From Anaerocolumna jejuensis DSM 15929 (GTDB lineage: Bacteria; Bacillota; Clostridia; Lachnospirales; Lachnospiraceae): a stretch of 64,000 bases of DNA. Position numbers and translations under genes: made by a program. Of the stretch, positions 50,704 through 57,857 are shown one piece after another. A model generated the notes under the pieces. The model made no database searches. It saw only the letters and a list, made by a program, of their open reading frames with translations, and was not told where the DNA came from. Each line of letters starts with the position of its first letter. Position 1 is the stretch's first letter. The stretch covers positions 1 to 64,000 of the forward strand of contig NZ_FRAC01000012.1 in the NCBI RefSeq assembly GCF_900142215.1, in the 5' to 3' direction.

Positions 50704-51457
50704 GCTTGAGAATATTACAGCCGGTTATGAAAAAGTCCCGGTAATTCAGGGCATTAATATTGAATTTGAAAAAGGGAAGATAGCTGCCGTTATCGGACCA
50801 AACGGAAGCGGTAAAAGTACAATGCTGAAAGCAATCGTGAATCTTTGTGAAATCAGTCAGGGGACCGTATATCTGAAGGGAAGAAGAAAAGAAGATATGG
50901 GTAACCGTGAATTTGCCAAGCAGGTATCCTATTTGTCCCAGAGCCACACCTTGGGAGCAATCACCGTGGGAAGAATGGTCCTCCACGGTAGATTTCCCTA
51001 TCTTTCCTATCCCAGGCGATACAGTAAGGAAGATTATGCATATTGTAAACGAGCCATGGAAAAGGTGGGAATACTACCGCTTCAGGATAAGAAATTGGAG
51101 GAGCTTTCCGGCGGGCAAAGACAGAAGGTCTACCTTGCTATGGCACTTGCGGGAGAAACGGATGTATTTTTATTGGATGAGCCCACTACCTATTTGGATA
51201 TCCATTATCAGCTGGAGCTTTTGCAGCTGATGAAGCAGTTAAAGGAAGAAGGAAAAACAGTGGTTACCGTGCTGCATGATTTGGATTATGCCATGGATGT
51301 TTCTGATTCCATAGCTGTCATGAATCAGGGGAAAATCGTAAAAATAGGTACTCCGGAAGAAATTCAGGAAAGCCATGTAATTGATGAGGTCTTTCAGGTA
51401 AAAGCCCAAAGCTTTACGGACGAGGCAGGCAGAAAGCATTTTTATTTTGAAAAATAA
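50696..51457 (+). CDS. ABC transporter ATPase (BtuD/FecE-like)
   Basis: This protein of about 253 residues carries Walker A GPNGSGKSTMLKA, signature LSGGQRQKV, Walker B VFLLDEPTTYLD and H loop VLHDLDYA. The ATG at 50696 has AGAGGAG upstream and overlaps the permease by eight bases. It completes the importer. Confidence 0.88.
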   Translation: MLKLENITAGYEKVPVIQGINIEFEKGKIAAVIGPNGSGKSTMLKAIVNLCEISQGTVYLKGRRKEDMGNREFAKQVSYLSQSHTLGAITVGRMVLHGRFPYLSYPRRYSKEDYAYCKRAMEKVGILPLQDKKLEELSGGQRQKVYLAMALAGETDVFLLDEPTTYLDIHYQLELLQLMKQLKEEGKTVVTVLHDLDYAMDVSDSIAVMNQGKIVKIGTPEEIQESHVIDEVFQVKAQSFTDEAGRKHFYFEK

Positions 51458-51533
51458 AGAGATAAAAGCTTGAAATCTCATTAATTGCTTAAGCTATTTA
51501 ATAGATAAAGAATTCAGAAAGGCTGAAACATAG

Positions 51534-52232
51534 ATGGAAAGTATTTTGTATGGTATAGGAGTAGGTCCCGGTGACCCTGAACTGATGACATTAAAAGCAT
51601 TGCGGTGTATCAGAGAGAGCAATGTTATTATTCTGCCTTCAAAGCCGAAGGAAGAATGCTACGCCTACCAAATTGTTAAAAAAGTATATCCGCAGATAGA
51701 GGAAAAGGAAATTGCATGTCTGCCTTTTCCGATGTTAAAGGATAAAGAAAAGCTTATGAAGGCTCACAATGAGATATATGACCGGATAGCGGGATATCTG
51801 GCGGAAGAAAAGAAGGTTGCTTTTCTTACCATAGGTGACCCCTGCGTATATTCCACCTACAGCTACATCCATACCAGAGTGGCGGAGAAGGGAGGAAGGG
51901 CAGTCATCATAAACGGAGTCCCATCCTTTTGTGCTGCATCTGCCGCATTGGGTATTTCCCTGGGTGATAACAAGGATGAAATACATATCATTCCCGCCTC
52001 CTATGATATACAGCATACCTTGGAGCTTAAGGGAACCAGAATTTATATGAAGGCTGGAGAAAAGCTGGCGGAACTAAAAAAAGCACTCCTGGAGCATGAG
52101 CCGGAAAAGTATGAGGTTTACGCAGTGTCTAACTGCGGTATGGACAACGAGAAGATAACTACAGGTATAAGCGAACTGGATGAAAAGAGTGGTTATCTTA
52201 CGGTAGTGCTTGTAAAAGAGAAGAAGTTCTAA
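51534..52232 (+). CDS. cbiL: Cobalt-factor II/precorrin-2 C20-methyltransferase CbiL
   Basis: This tetrapyrrole methylase of 232 residues adds the C-20 methyl. It begins LYGIGVGPGDPELMTLKALR, and has VAFLTIGDPCVYSTYSYIH and IINGVPSFCAASAALGISL. With CbiK, H, F, G, D, J, E, T, C and A it completes the corrin ring route from sirohydrochlorin. It is the last cobalamin gene and ends in a terminator. Confidence 0.94.
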   Translation: MESILYGIGVGPGDPELMTLKALRCIRESNVIILPSKPKEECYAYQIVKKVYPQIEEKEIACLPFPMLKDKEKLMKAHNEIYDRIAGYLAEEKKVAFLTIGDPCVYSTYSYIHTRVAEKGGRAVIINGVPSFCAASAALGISLGDNKDEIHIIPASYDIQHTLELKGTRIYMKAGEKLAELKKALLEHEPEKYEVYAVSNCGMDNEKITTGISELDEKSGYLTVVLVKEKKF

Positions 52233-52273
52233 CTGCCCATCATGCAATCAGATAAAATGCATAATGGGCAGTT
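52231..52273 (+). terminator. Terminator of the cobalamin locus
   Basis: AACTGCCCAT / ATGGGCAGTT (10 bp) continues inward through ATGCA / TGCAT around a loop. It begins at the cbiL stop codon. The T tract that follows is weak (ATGGTTTTG). Confidence 0.75.
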
Positions 52274-52360
52274 ATGGTTTTGATAGTTATGTCATTGGCA
52301 TTCATGATTTTGGAATTCATGATTTTAGTATTCATAGTATTGGCAGTCATAGTTTTAAGT
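52271..52360. repeat. 15-bp tandem repeat array
   Basis: Six 15-base units (type TTCATGATTTTGGAA) run from the end of the terminator toward the convergent ferredoxin-like gene. A short frame through them would encode a hydrophobic pentapeptide repeat, but there is no ribosome site, so it is not called as a gene. Confidence 0.75.
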
Positions 52361-52396
52361 GACAGTTATTATTCTGATAGGTTAAACTCAAATAAC

Positions 52397-52717
52397 TTAT
52401 GGTTTTACAACAAGATCTCTTATAACCTTCTCGTTTATTGGTGTAATTTCAAGAGTTTCTTCTTCTGCGATTTCAGTGGAACAGGCCAGTTTTGCTATGC
52501 CGTTTACACGCAGGGCACACCTGCCGCATATACCATGGTCGCAGGCACCATGTTTAAAATAAGCAATCGTACTGTCTAAATTTTCACTGATATAGTCCAG
52601 TACATCCATTACGGTCCAGTTGGAAGCAGCGGGGACATTGTAGGAGTCAAAGCGGCTTTCTGAATCTGTCATTGGATTAAAACGATACAGTTTAATTTTC
52701 AAAATTTTCCCTCCCAT
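52397..52717 (-). CDS. Minimal [2Fe-2S] subunit like the N terminus of FrdB/SdhB
   Basis: This 106-residue protein has a plant-type ferredoxin fold with the cluster motif CDHGICGRC followed by LACS, the pattern found in succinate dehydrogenase/fumarate reductase iron-sulfur subunits. It lacks the second half of FrdB, which carries the [4Fe-4S] and [3Fe-4S] clusters. It lies seven bases after the flavoprotein gene and is probably its electron-transfer partner. Electron donor and membrane anchor are not found here. Confidence 0.82.
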   Translation of the reverse strand: MGGKILKIKLYRFNPMTDSESRFDSYNVPAASNWTVMDVLDYISENLDSTIAYFKHGACDHGICGRCALRVNGIAKLACSTEIAEEETLEITPINEKVIRDLVVKP

Positions 52718-52723
52718 CAGATC

Positions 52724-54550
52724 TTATCGAATGCTGGCATTTTTAAACCTTAATTTTTGTTTTATCATGAATTCCGGAATGTTCATTTCTGTTCCCTTTG
52801 GAATGGGAAGCTTTGTCACAACCGGTTTTCGTTTACTCATGATCATATGGTCTGGTCCCTGTTCTTCCAGAATACGAACGGACCAGCCGTCATTGTCTAC
52901 CTGGGGATAATCGGAGCGCACATGGAAACCGCGGCTTTCACGCCGCATAAGTGCAGCGCGGATTCCGGCTTCCGTACAGGTCAGCATATTTTCAGCCTGT
53001 ATGGCACATAGCCGTTCATAGTTATAGCTTGGCGATTTACACCGGGCTGCTAAAAAGGGAAGTTCACCATCCCGCAGCTGCTCAATTTCTGCTAATGCTC
53101 TGCTTAACCCTTCTTCATTGCGGATAGAGCCAAAGCCCCTGTCAGCTGCCTGATGGATTTTTTGAATAACTCCAAGGGGATTTACGCCGCTGCTGCGTTC
53201 AAGGGGTGCCTGAATTTTATCCAGCAGCTTCTGCAGCTGCCCGTCATCCACTGCCGGCTGGGCATTGGATTGGGCATACTGCGTCGCTGAACAGCCAGCC
53301 TTTACTCCCTGGACCATCATCTCGGTCGTTGCATCCGCCACACGGCATGCACCGAAAACACCGCTTCCGGCTTCTCCGGCCGCAAATAGTCCCGGCACTC
53401 TTGTAGCCATTGCTTCGTCAATTACAATCCCTCCCATAGAATATTCGGAGCAAAGAGCGAACTCAAGCTTCTTTTTTTCCAGCATCAGCTCTTTAAAATA
53501 AAATAGATTGTCACTGTGGTAATAACCGTATTTATAAAAATCTTTAAAATACTTGAGGGATTCCTGAAAGCCGAAATTAAGTATAAACTTTGGCAGCCTT
53601 GCAAGCTTTGAAAAATCCATATAAAGACCGCCGCTTTCGGTTCCCTTACCCATAGCCAGTCGGTTGGACCAATAGTAATTGAAAATAACCTTGTCAAGCT
53701 CGCTTCCCTTTGCCATTTTACGCATTTGCGGCGGAATCTTAACCGGGCTGCCTTCACAATCAACCGTATCAATTGGAATACCGGAGGAATACAGAAGAAA
53801 GGGCAGGATGGAGCCCTTGCTGCTCTGGGGCTCCAGGGCTGTTGGAATAAACAGCAGGAATTCCATATCGGCAAGCTGTGCGCCGGCACGGTAAGCCATG
53901 GCAATGCCGTCTCCGGAAACCACATCGCTGTTGGTACTGGTCACTGAAAAGGGCTGGTATCCGCCTGTAGCGATTACTACGGATTTGGCATGAATCAGCA
54001 CTGCCTGCCCGGTGTATACATGATATCCCACGGCACCTGAAATTTTGCCATCGCTTTTTAGCAAATCCACAATCATGATGTCTTCCAAAAGCTCAATGCC
54101 AGGTGTTTCTTTCATGCCCTGTAAAAGCGCCTTTCCCATTGCATGACCGGATAGCATCCAGCCTCCCGGCGAGAAAAATTTTTGCTTGATTTTCGCCTGC
54201 TCACCCCATTGGTAGCACTGATAAACAATATTGGGACTTTCCTCTACATACTGCTGCACAAGATTTTGCTCTGAAAGATAAAAGCTTTGTTTAACAATCT
54301 GCTCAAATAAATACTCTTTAGTAAAAGAGGCATCTGCCTTTTTGAAGCCGTAATCTTTAGCACTTTTCCCGTCCATCGAATAGGAACCGCCAATCATAAT
54401 GGTATTCCCGCTGTTTCCCAGCTTTCCTTTGGAAATCAGTGTAACCCTAGCCCCTTGCTTTTTAGCGGATATGGCAGCCGTAATTCCAGCACCGCCTCCG
54501 CCAATGCAAAGCACATCGGTATGTACAATCTGTATATTATCTTTCTCCAT
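52724..54550 (-). CDS. Fumarate reductase/succinate dehydrogenase-type flavoprotein
   Basis: This 608-residue FAD protein has the N-terminal dinucleotide fold VLCIGGGGAGITAAISAKKQGA, the GKLGNSGNTIMIGGS segment, VVIATGGYQPF, and the C-terminal LFAAGEAGSGVFGACRVADA that closes around FAD. The usual fumarate-reductase HPT and similar catalytic motifs are not clearly visible, so its substrate may be another enoate. It overlaps the upstream ATC-hydrolase-like gene by 14 bases and precedes the small [2Fe-2S] protein. It starts behind GAGGGG. Confidence 0.83.
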   Translation of the reverse strand: MEKDNIQIVHTDVLCIGGGGAGITAAISAKKQGARVTLISKGKLGNSGNTIMIGGSYSMDGKSAKDYGFKKADASFTKEYLFEQIVKQSFYLSEQNLVQQYVEESPNIVYQCYQWGEQAKIKQKFFSPGGWMLSGHAMGKALLQGMKETPGIELLEDIMIVDLLKSDGKISGAVGYHVYTGQAVLIHAKSVVIATGGYQPFSVTSTNSDVVSGDGIAMAYRAGAQLADMEFLLFIPTALEPQSSKGSILPFLLYSSGIPIDTVDCEGSPVKIPPQMRKMAKGSELDKVIFNYYWSNRLAMGKGTESGGLYMDFSKLARLPKFILNFGFQESLKYFKDFYKYGYYHSDNLFYFKELMLEKKKLEFALCSEYSMGGIVIDEAMATRVPGLFAAGEAGSGVFGACRVADATTEMMVQGVKAGCSATQYAQSNAQPAVDDGQLQKLLDKIQAPLERSSGVNPLGVIQKIHQAADRGFGSIRNEEGLSRALAEIEQLRDGELPFLAARCKSPSYNYERLCAIQAENMLTCTEAGIRAALMRRESRGFHVRSDYPQVDNDGWSVRILEEQGPDHMIMSKRKPVVTKLPIPKGTEMNIPEFMIKQKLRFKNASIR

Positions 54551-55025
54551 CAGTTCTTTGCCCCTCTTTCAGCTGTACCCTGAAATCACATACCTGGTCA
54601 CCATTGGTTTTACATTGTGAACGGTTAAGTACTAAACCAAAGCCATTAAAAAGAATGTGGTCAATTTCACAGTATAGGGCACCCATGGCTATCCCTTTTT
54701 CACCAAAACTTTTCCAGATATCGAACATCGGGCATTGTGTTATAAGCAGCGTATTTTCGGAATCATGCTCCCAGCCATTTGAGGGCATATCACGTACTTT
54801 CAGGTAGGTGTCAGGGGCATCCGGCGGCAGTCCCCTTTCTTTTGCTTCTTTTTTCATATCGGCAACTCGTTTTTCGGCAAAGTTCCTCAGGGATTCCTCT
54901 ATTGCTGCTGTTCCTTTTTCTTCACCAAGATTTTCAATCAGTGCATCGGCAAGAAAATAATAGAGTTCTGCTGATAATTTTGCAAAACGGATTACCGGGT
55001 CTTCTGAACTTTTAATTGACATCAT
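54537..55025 (-). CDS. L-2-amino-thiazoline-4-carboxylate hydrolase-family protein
   Basis: This 162-residue protein resembles the ATC hydrolase family (PF14196), whose named member hydrolyses an aminothiazoline ring to a cysteine precursor. Visible features are CPMFDIWKSFGEKGIAMGALYCEIDH, with the family cysteine and histidine, and a C-terminal RSQCKTNGDQVCDFRV. Many members in gut anaerobes have no known substrate. The ATG at 55025 is behind GGAAAGGAAG. It is the first gene of an operon with the flavoprotein and [2Fe-2S] subunit, controlled by the divergent MarR protein. Confidence 0.75.
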   Translation of the reverse strand: MMSIKSSEDPVIRFAKLSAELYYFLADALIENLGEEKGTAAIEESLRNFAEKRVADMKKEAKERGLPPDAPDTYLKVRDMPSNGWEHDSENTLLITQCPMFDIWKSFGEKGIAMGALYCEIDHILFNGFGLVLNRSQCKTNGDQVCDFRVQLKEGQRTDGER

Positions 55026-55065
55026 AACAGCTTCCTTTCCTTTTATTAGAATAAATCCGATTTTT

Positions 55066-55113
55066 ATCATAAAACAAATAGTACGGATAGTCAATAGTCT
55101 ATTTTATAAATAG
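55066..55113 (-). promoter_or_regulatory. Promoter of the flavoprotein operon and a likely MarR operator
   Basis: On the minus strand TTGACT (55094-55089) and TATGAT (55071-55066) are 17 bases apart. Just upstream CTATTT-TAT-AAATAG (55099-55113) is a perfect inverted repeat with outer TCAATA / TATTGA arms, the shape of a MarR site. Confidence 0.7.
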
Positions 55114-55150
55114 TTTATGTATTGAAATATATTTTATTAAAACAAAATGA

Positions 55151-55179
55151 TTTAAAAACAATCCATCCTGTGTTATAAT
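55151..55179 (+). promoter_or_regulatory. Promoter of the marR-type gene
   Basis: TTTAAA (55151-55156) and TATAAT (55174-55179) are separated by 17 bases and lie about 30 bases before the MarR start codon. Confidence 0.65.
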
Positions 55180-55209
55180 TTTATTGTACGAAAAGGGAGG
55201 AGCTATACA

Positions 55210-55671
55210 ATGCAGCCAGATAGTAATACAGAGCGTCTCTTAGAGCGCGTAAACCGGCTTTCACACCGGATTGTAAGATTGAATGAACAGTATGACGAAA
55301 ATTCGTTTCATAGAATTAAAAATATGAGCAAAATAGAAATATCCGTTTTAAGTCTCCTTTGCGAAAATCCGCAGATGATTATGCGGGATATGAGTGAATG
55401 GCTTCAAGTATCAAAAAGTACCATGACAGGAGTCATCGATAAACTGGAAGAGTTGGGATTTTTGCGCCGGGTTATTAACAAGCAGGACCGCAGGTCCTAC
55501 GCTCTTGAAATTACGGAAGAAGGGAAGCTTGCCCAACAGGAGCATTTAAGGTGGGAAAAGGATGCCTATCTGCAGTTTATCAAAGCAATGCAGATATGCG
55601 ATATACCTGAAACTTATCTTGATCAGACTGAAAAGATTCTTGAATACTTTGAAAAGACTTGGGAAGTTTAA
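55210..55671 (+). CDS. MarR-family transcriptional regulator
   Basis: This 153-residue winged-helix regulator has ISVLSLLCENPQMIMRDMSEWLQVSKSTMTGVIDKLEELGFL, with wing DRRSYALEITEEGK. MarR proteins respond to phenolic or other small ligands. A strong GGGAGGAG precedes the ATG. It is divergent from the ATC-hydrolase/flavoprotein operon and a palindrome lies between, so it probably represses that operon. Confidence 0.9.
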   Translation: MQPDSNTERLLERVNRLSHRIVRLNEQYDENSFHRIKNMSKIEISVLSLLCENPQMIMRDMSEWLQVSKSTMTGVIDKLEELGFLRRVINKQDRRSYALEITEEGKLAQQEHLRWEKDAYLQFIKAMQICDIPETYLDQTEKILEYFEKTWEV

Positions 55672-55693
55672 GAAAGCCAGGGAGGGCAGATTT

Positions 55694-55747
55694 TGGACAA
55701 AAGAGTAGCCGAAGGACATATATGCATATCCTGCGGCAAGTCTTAAA
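55694..55747 (+). CDS. Possible 17-residue CxxC microprotein or gene remnant
   Basis: A TTG-started frame follows GGGAGGG at proper spacing and ends after the sequence ICISCGKS. It is directly downstream of the MarR gene on the same strand. It may be a real small protein, or the remnant of a gene cut short. Nothing else supports it. Confidence 0.25.
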
Positions 55748-55786
55748 AAGGATAATCCTTCAGGAAGAGCGGATAAATAATATCTG

Positions 55787-56554
55787 CTAAATAGTTGAAT
55801 TATTAAGAGTAAAATTAATATTAGTGGTATCCACCGGAATATAATGCTTTGTTACTGCTATCGGTATTTTTCTTTCGTCCAGCAGTGTTTCCTGTATCAT
55901 TAAAAAATGCCCTTTTTCAGACAGGGTATATTTCTGGGCAGTAAAATTTCCGGCACCGGAAAAACGGATGTTAATGCGGGTGCTTTCCGATTTTTCATAT
56001 AGATTTTTCTGGATAAAATTAAGAAAGCCCGCGTTGTCATTTAAATCAATCCCGTATTTTGAAATGGTCTCGATGGGTAAAAAGGAAAGAGAATAGGCAA
56101 ATACCCGGCCGTCATTTTTATACCACCGGTCAGCAATCACAACGGCAGGTGTTTTTTGCTGGAGGGTTCTTGTTATGGATTCGGAAGGGGGCTCAATACG
56201 AAATTCCAGCTCTGTCTTTTCCGGAGTGACAGAGCACCAGTTATAAACAGGATGTCCGGTAAAGGGCTGTTCAAAGGTAATGTTGTTTTTAGCATCAATT
56301 ATAAATGTTCCCTTACCTCTTGCGTTGCTGATTAAACCATCTTCCTTTAGCAGGGAAAGTGCCTGGCGAAGGGTCATGCGGCTTACCCCCATCATTCTGG
56401 CAAGTTCCGGTTCACTGGGAAGCTGGCTTCCCGGCGGAAATTCACCATTCATGATTTTAAGATAAAGGGCATCATATATTTTAACATATTTCAATTTTTT
56501 CTGTTTTTCTTCGGAGATATTAGTTCCTGATTCAATATTATCTTCTAAAATCAT
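55787..56554 (-). CDS. GntR-family regulator with UTRA domain (HutC type)
   Basis: This 255-residue regulator has an N-terminal winged helix (SQLPSEPELARMMGVSRMTLRQALSLLKEDGLI, residues about 43-75, then RGKGTFI) and a UTRA effector domain typical of HutC-type GntR repressors that bind sugars or nucleosides. It is divergent from the uridine-phosphorylase-like gene. The palindrome TTGTCTAGACAA sits directly before its ribosome site. Confidence 0.89.
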   Translation of the reverse strand: MILEDNIESGTNISEEKQKKLKYVKIYDALYLKIMNGEFPPGSQLPSEPELARMMGVSRMTLRQALSLLKEDGLISNARGKGTFIIDAKNNITFEQPFTGHPVYNWCSVTPEKTELEFRIEPPSESITRTLQQKTPAVVIADRWYKNDGRVFAYSLSFLPIETISKYGIDLNDNAGFLNFIQKNLYEKSESTRINIRFSGAGNFTAQKYTLSEKGHFLMIQETLLDERKIPIAVTKHYIPVDTTNINFTLNNSTI

Positions 56555-56564
56555 ACTGTCTCCT

Positions 56565-56576
56565 TTGTCTAGACAA
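56565..56576. promoter_or_regulatory. Palindromic GntR/HutC-type operator TTGTCTAGACAA
   Basis: This perfect 12-bp palindrome overlaps the untranslated leader of the UTRA regulator next to AAGGAG. A related site AGACATATTTGTCT lies before the phosphorylase gene, so the regulator may control both. Confidence 0.6.
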
Positions 56577-56616
56577 GTTTCTTCTATAAATGATCCGGCA
56601 CTTTTAAGTATACCCT

Positions 56617-56645
56617 AAATACATTAGCCTGTCAAATAGTATAAA
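56617..56645 (-). promoter_or_regulatory. Promoter of the UTRA regulator gene
   Basis: On the minus strand TTGACA (56645-56640) and TATACT (56622-56617) are 17 bases apart. Confidence 0.7.
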
Positions 56646-56756
56646 AATACAACAGATTTAAATCATCATCAGAATAATATGGTGAAAACATACAGATAAT
56701 ATCAAATAATATAATGGGTTTCGTATTAAATTCATAGAAAACCACAGGATTAACAG

Positions 56757-56818
56757 TTGACAATAAAGCCAGATAAATGGTATTATACAAGTATAAAATA
56801 ATAGACATATTTGTCTGA
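56757..56818 (+). promoter_or_regulatory. Promoter and candidate operator of the nucleoside phosphorylase
   Basis: TTGACA (56757-56762) and TATTAT (56781-56786) are 18 bases apart. AGACA-TATT-TGTCT at 56805-56818 lies just downstream, where a repressor would act. Confidence 0.6.
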
Positions 56819-56906
56819 ATAAATAAGCTTTAAAATTGGAAAATGAATAACTATATGGTAAGGAATATGAAATCAAAGATTCATGTTCGCGAAAGGAGCC
56901 TTTAAT

Positions 56907-57683
56907 ATGAAATATGCAGAAGAAGGAATGCAATATCATCTTGCCATTAAAAAGGGAGATGTAGGAAGATATGTTATTCTTCCCGGAGACCCTAAGAGAT
57001 GCGCCATGATTGCCCAATATTTTGATAATGCCAGTCTGGTGGCGGACAGCAGAGAGTTTGTTACGTATACGGGATATCTGGAAGGGGAAAAGGTGAGTGT
57101 AACCTCTACCGGTATCGGCGGACCCTCCGCTTCCATAGCAATGGAGGAACTTGTGAAGTGCGGTGCAGATACCTTTATTCGTGTAGGAACCTGCGGCGGC
57201 ATGGATACGAAAGTAAAGGGCGGAGATATTGTAGTTGCTACCGGTGCCATCCGTATGGAAGGAACCAGTAAGGAATATGCACCCATTGAATTTCCGGCAG
57301 TGGCCGACATTGAGGTTACCAACGCTTTGATACAGGCAGCAAAGAACCTGGGGAATTCCTACCATGCTGGAATTGTAGAATGCAAGGACTCGTTTTATGG
57401 CCAGCATGAACCTGAAATAAAGCCGGTAAGCTATGAATTAATGAGCAAGTGGGAAGCCTGGCTTCGTCTGGGCTGCAAAGCTTCCGAAATGGAATCAGCC
57501 GCATTGTTTATTGTAGCAAGTTACCTGGGAGTTCGCTGCGGCTCTAATTTCCTGGTAGTCGCAAATCAGGAAAGAGAGAAATCAGGCCTCGATAATCCGG
57601 TTGTCCATGATACGGACGCAGCAGTTAAGGTTGGTGTGGAAGCGCTTAGAATTCTGATTAAGCAGGAACGAAAGCAGGATTAA
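56907..57683 (+). CDS. Uridine phosphorylase-like nucleoside phosphorylase
   Basis: This protein of about 259 residues is of the NP-I family. It carries VILPGDPKRCAMIAQYFD (phosphate-binding GDPxR), STGIGGPSASIAMEEL, FIRVGTCGGMD and the C-terminal SEMESAALFIVASYLGVRCG, where the MESA motif binds ribose. It splits uridine or a related nucleoside with phosphate in the cytoplasm. The ATG at 56907 behind AAGGAG is preferred over an upstream in-frame ATG at 56883. Confidence 0.9.
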   Translation: MKYAEEGMQYHLAIKKGDVGRYVILPGDPKRCAMIAQYFDNASLVADSREFVTYTGYLEGEKVSVTSTGIGGPSASIAMEELVKCGADTFIRVGTCGGMDTKVKGGDIVVATGAIRMEGTSKEYAPIEFPAVADIEVTNALIQAAKNLGNSYHAGIVECKDSFYGQHEPEIKPVSYELMSKWEAWLRLGCKASEMESAALFIVASYLGVRCGSNFLVVANQEREKSGLDNPVVHDTDAAVKVGVEALRILIKQERKQD

Positions 57684-57733
57684 AATAGGCTTAAGTATGT
57701 TCGATCAGTTAAGCTGACGGCTAAATAAAAAAT

Positions 57734-57780
57734 GGCGGATAGCTGAGGTACCGTTGAGGAATCCAGTTATCCGCCGTTCT
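57734..57780 (+). terminator. Terminator after the phosphorylase gene
   Basis: GGCGGATAGCTG pairs with CAGTTATCCGCC (12 bp, one weak pair) and is followed by GTTCTT. The T run is poor, but the stem is strong and lies between convergent genes. Confidence 0.65.
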
Positions 57781-57810
57781 TATGAAGTAGTGGATGTACA
57801 ATTTTTAGAG

Positions 57811-57846
57811 GAATATTAACTTGAATATTAACTTGAATATTAACTT
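57811..57846. repeat. 12-bp tandem repeat, three units
   Basis: GAATATTAACTT is repeated three times between the terminator and the end of the amidohydrolase gene. Confidence 0.8.
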
Positions 57847-57857
57847 GATTATTATCT

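Noticed and set aside
52274..52579. 101-codon frame with hydrophobic pentapeptide repeats
   Set aside because: It is the 15-bp tandem array read through into the antisense of the ferredoxin-like gene; there is no ribosome site.
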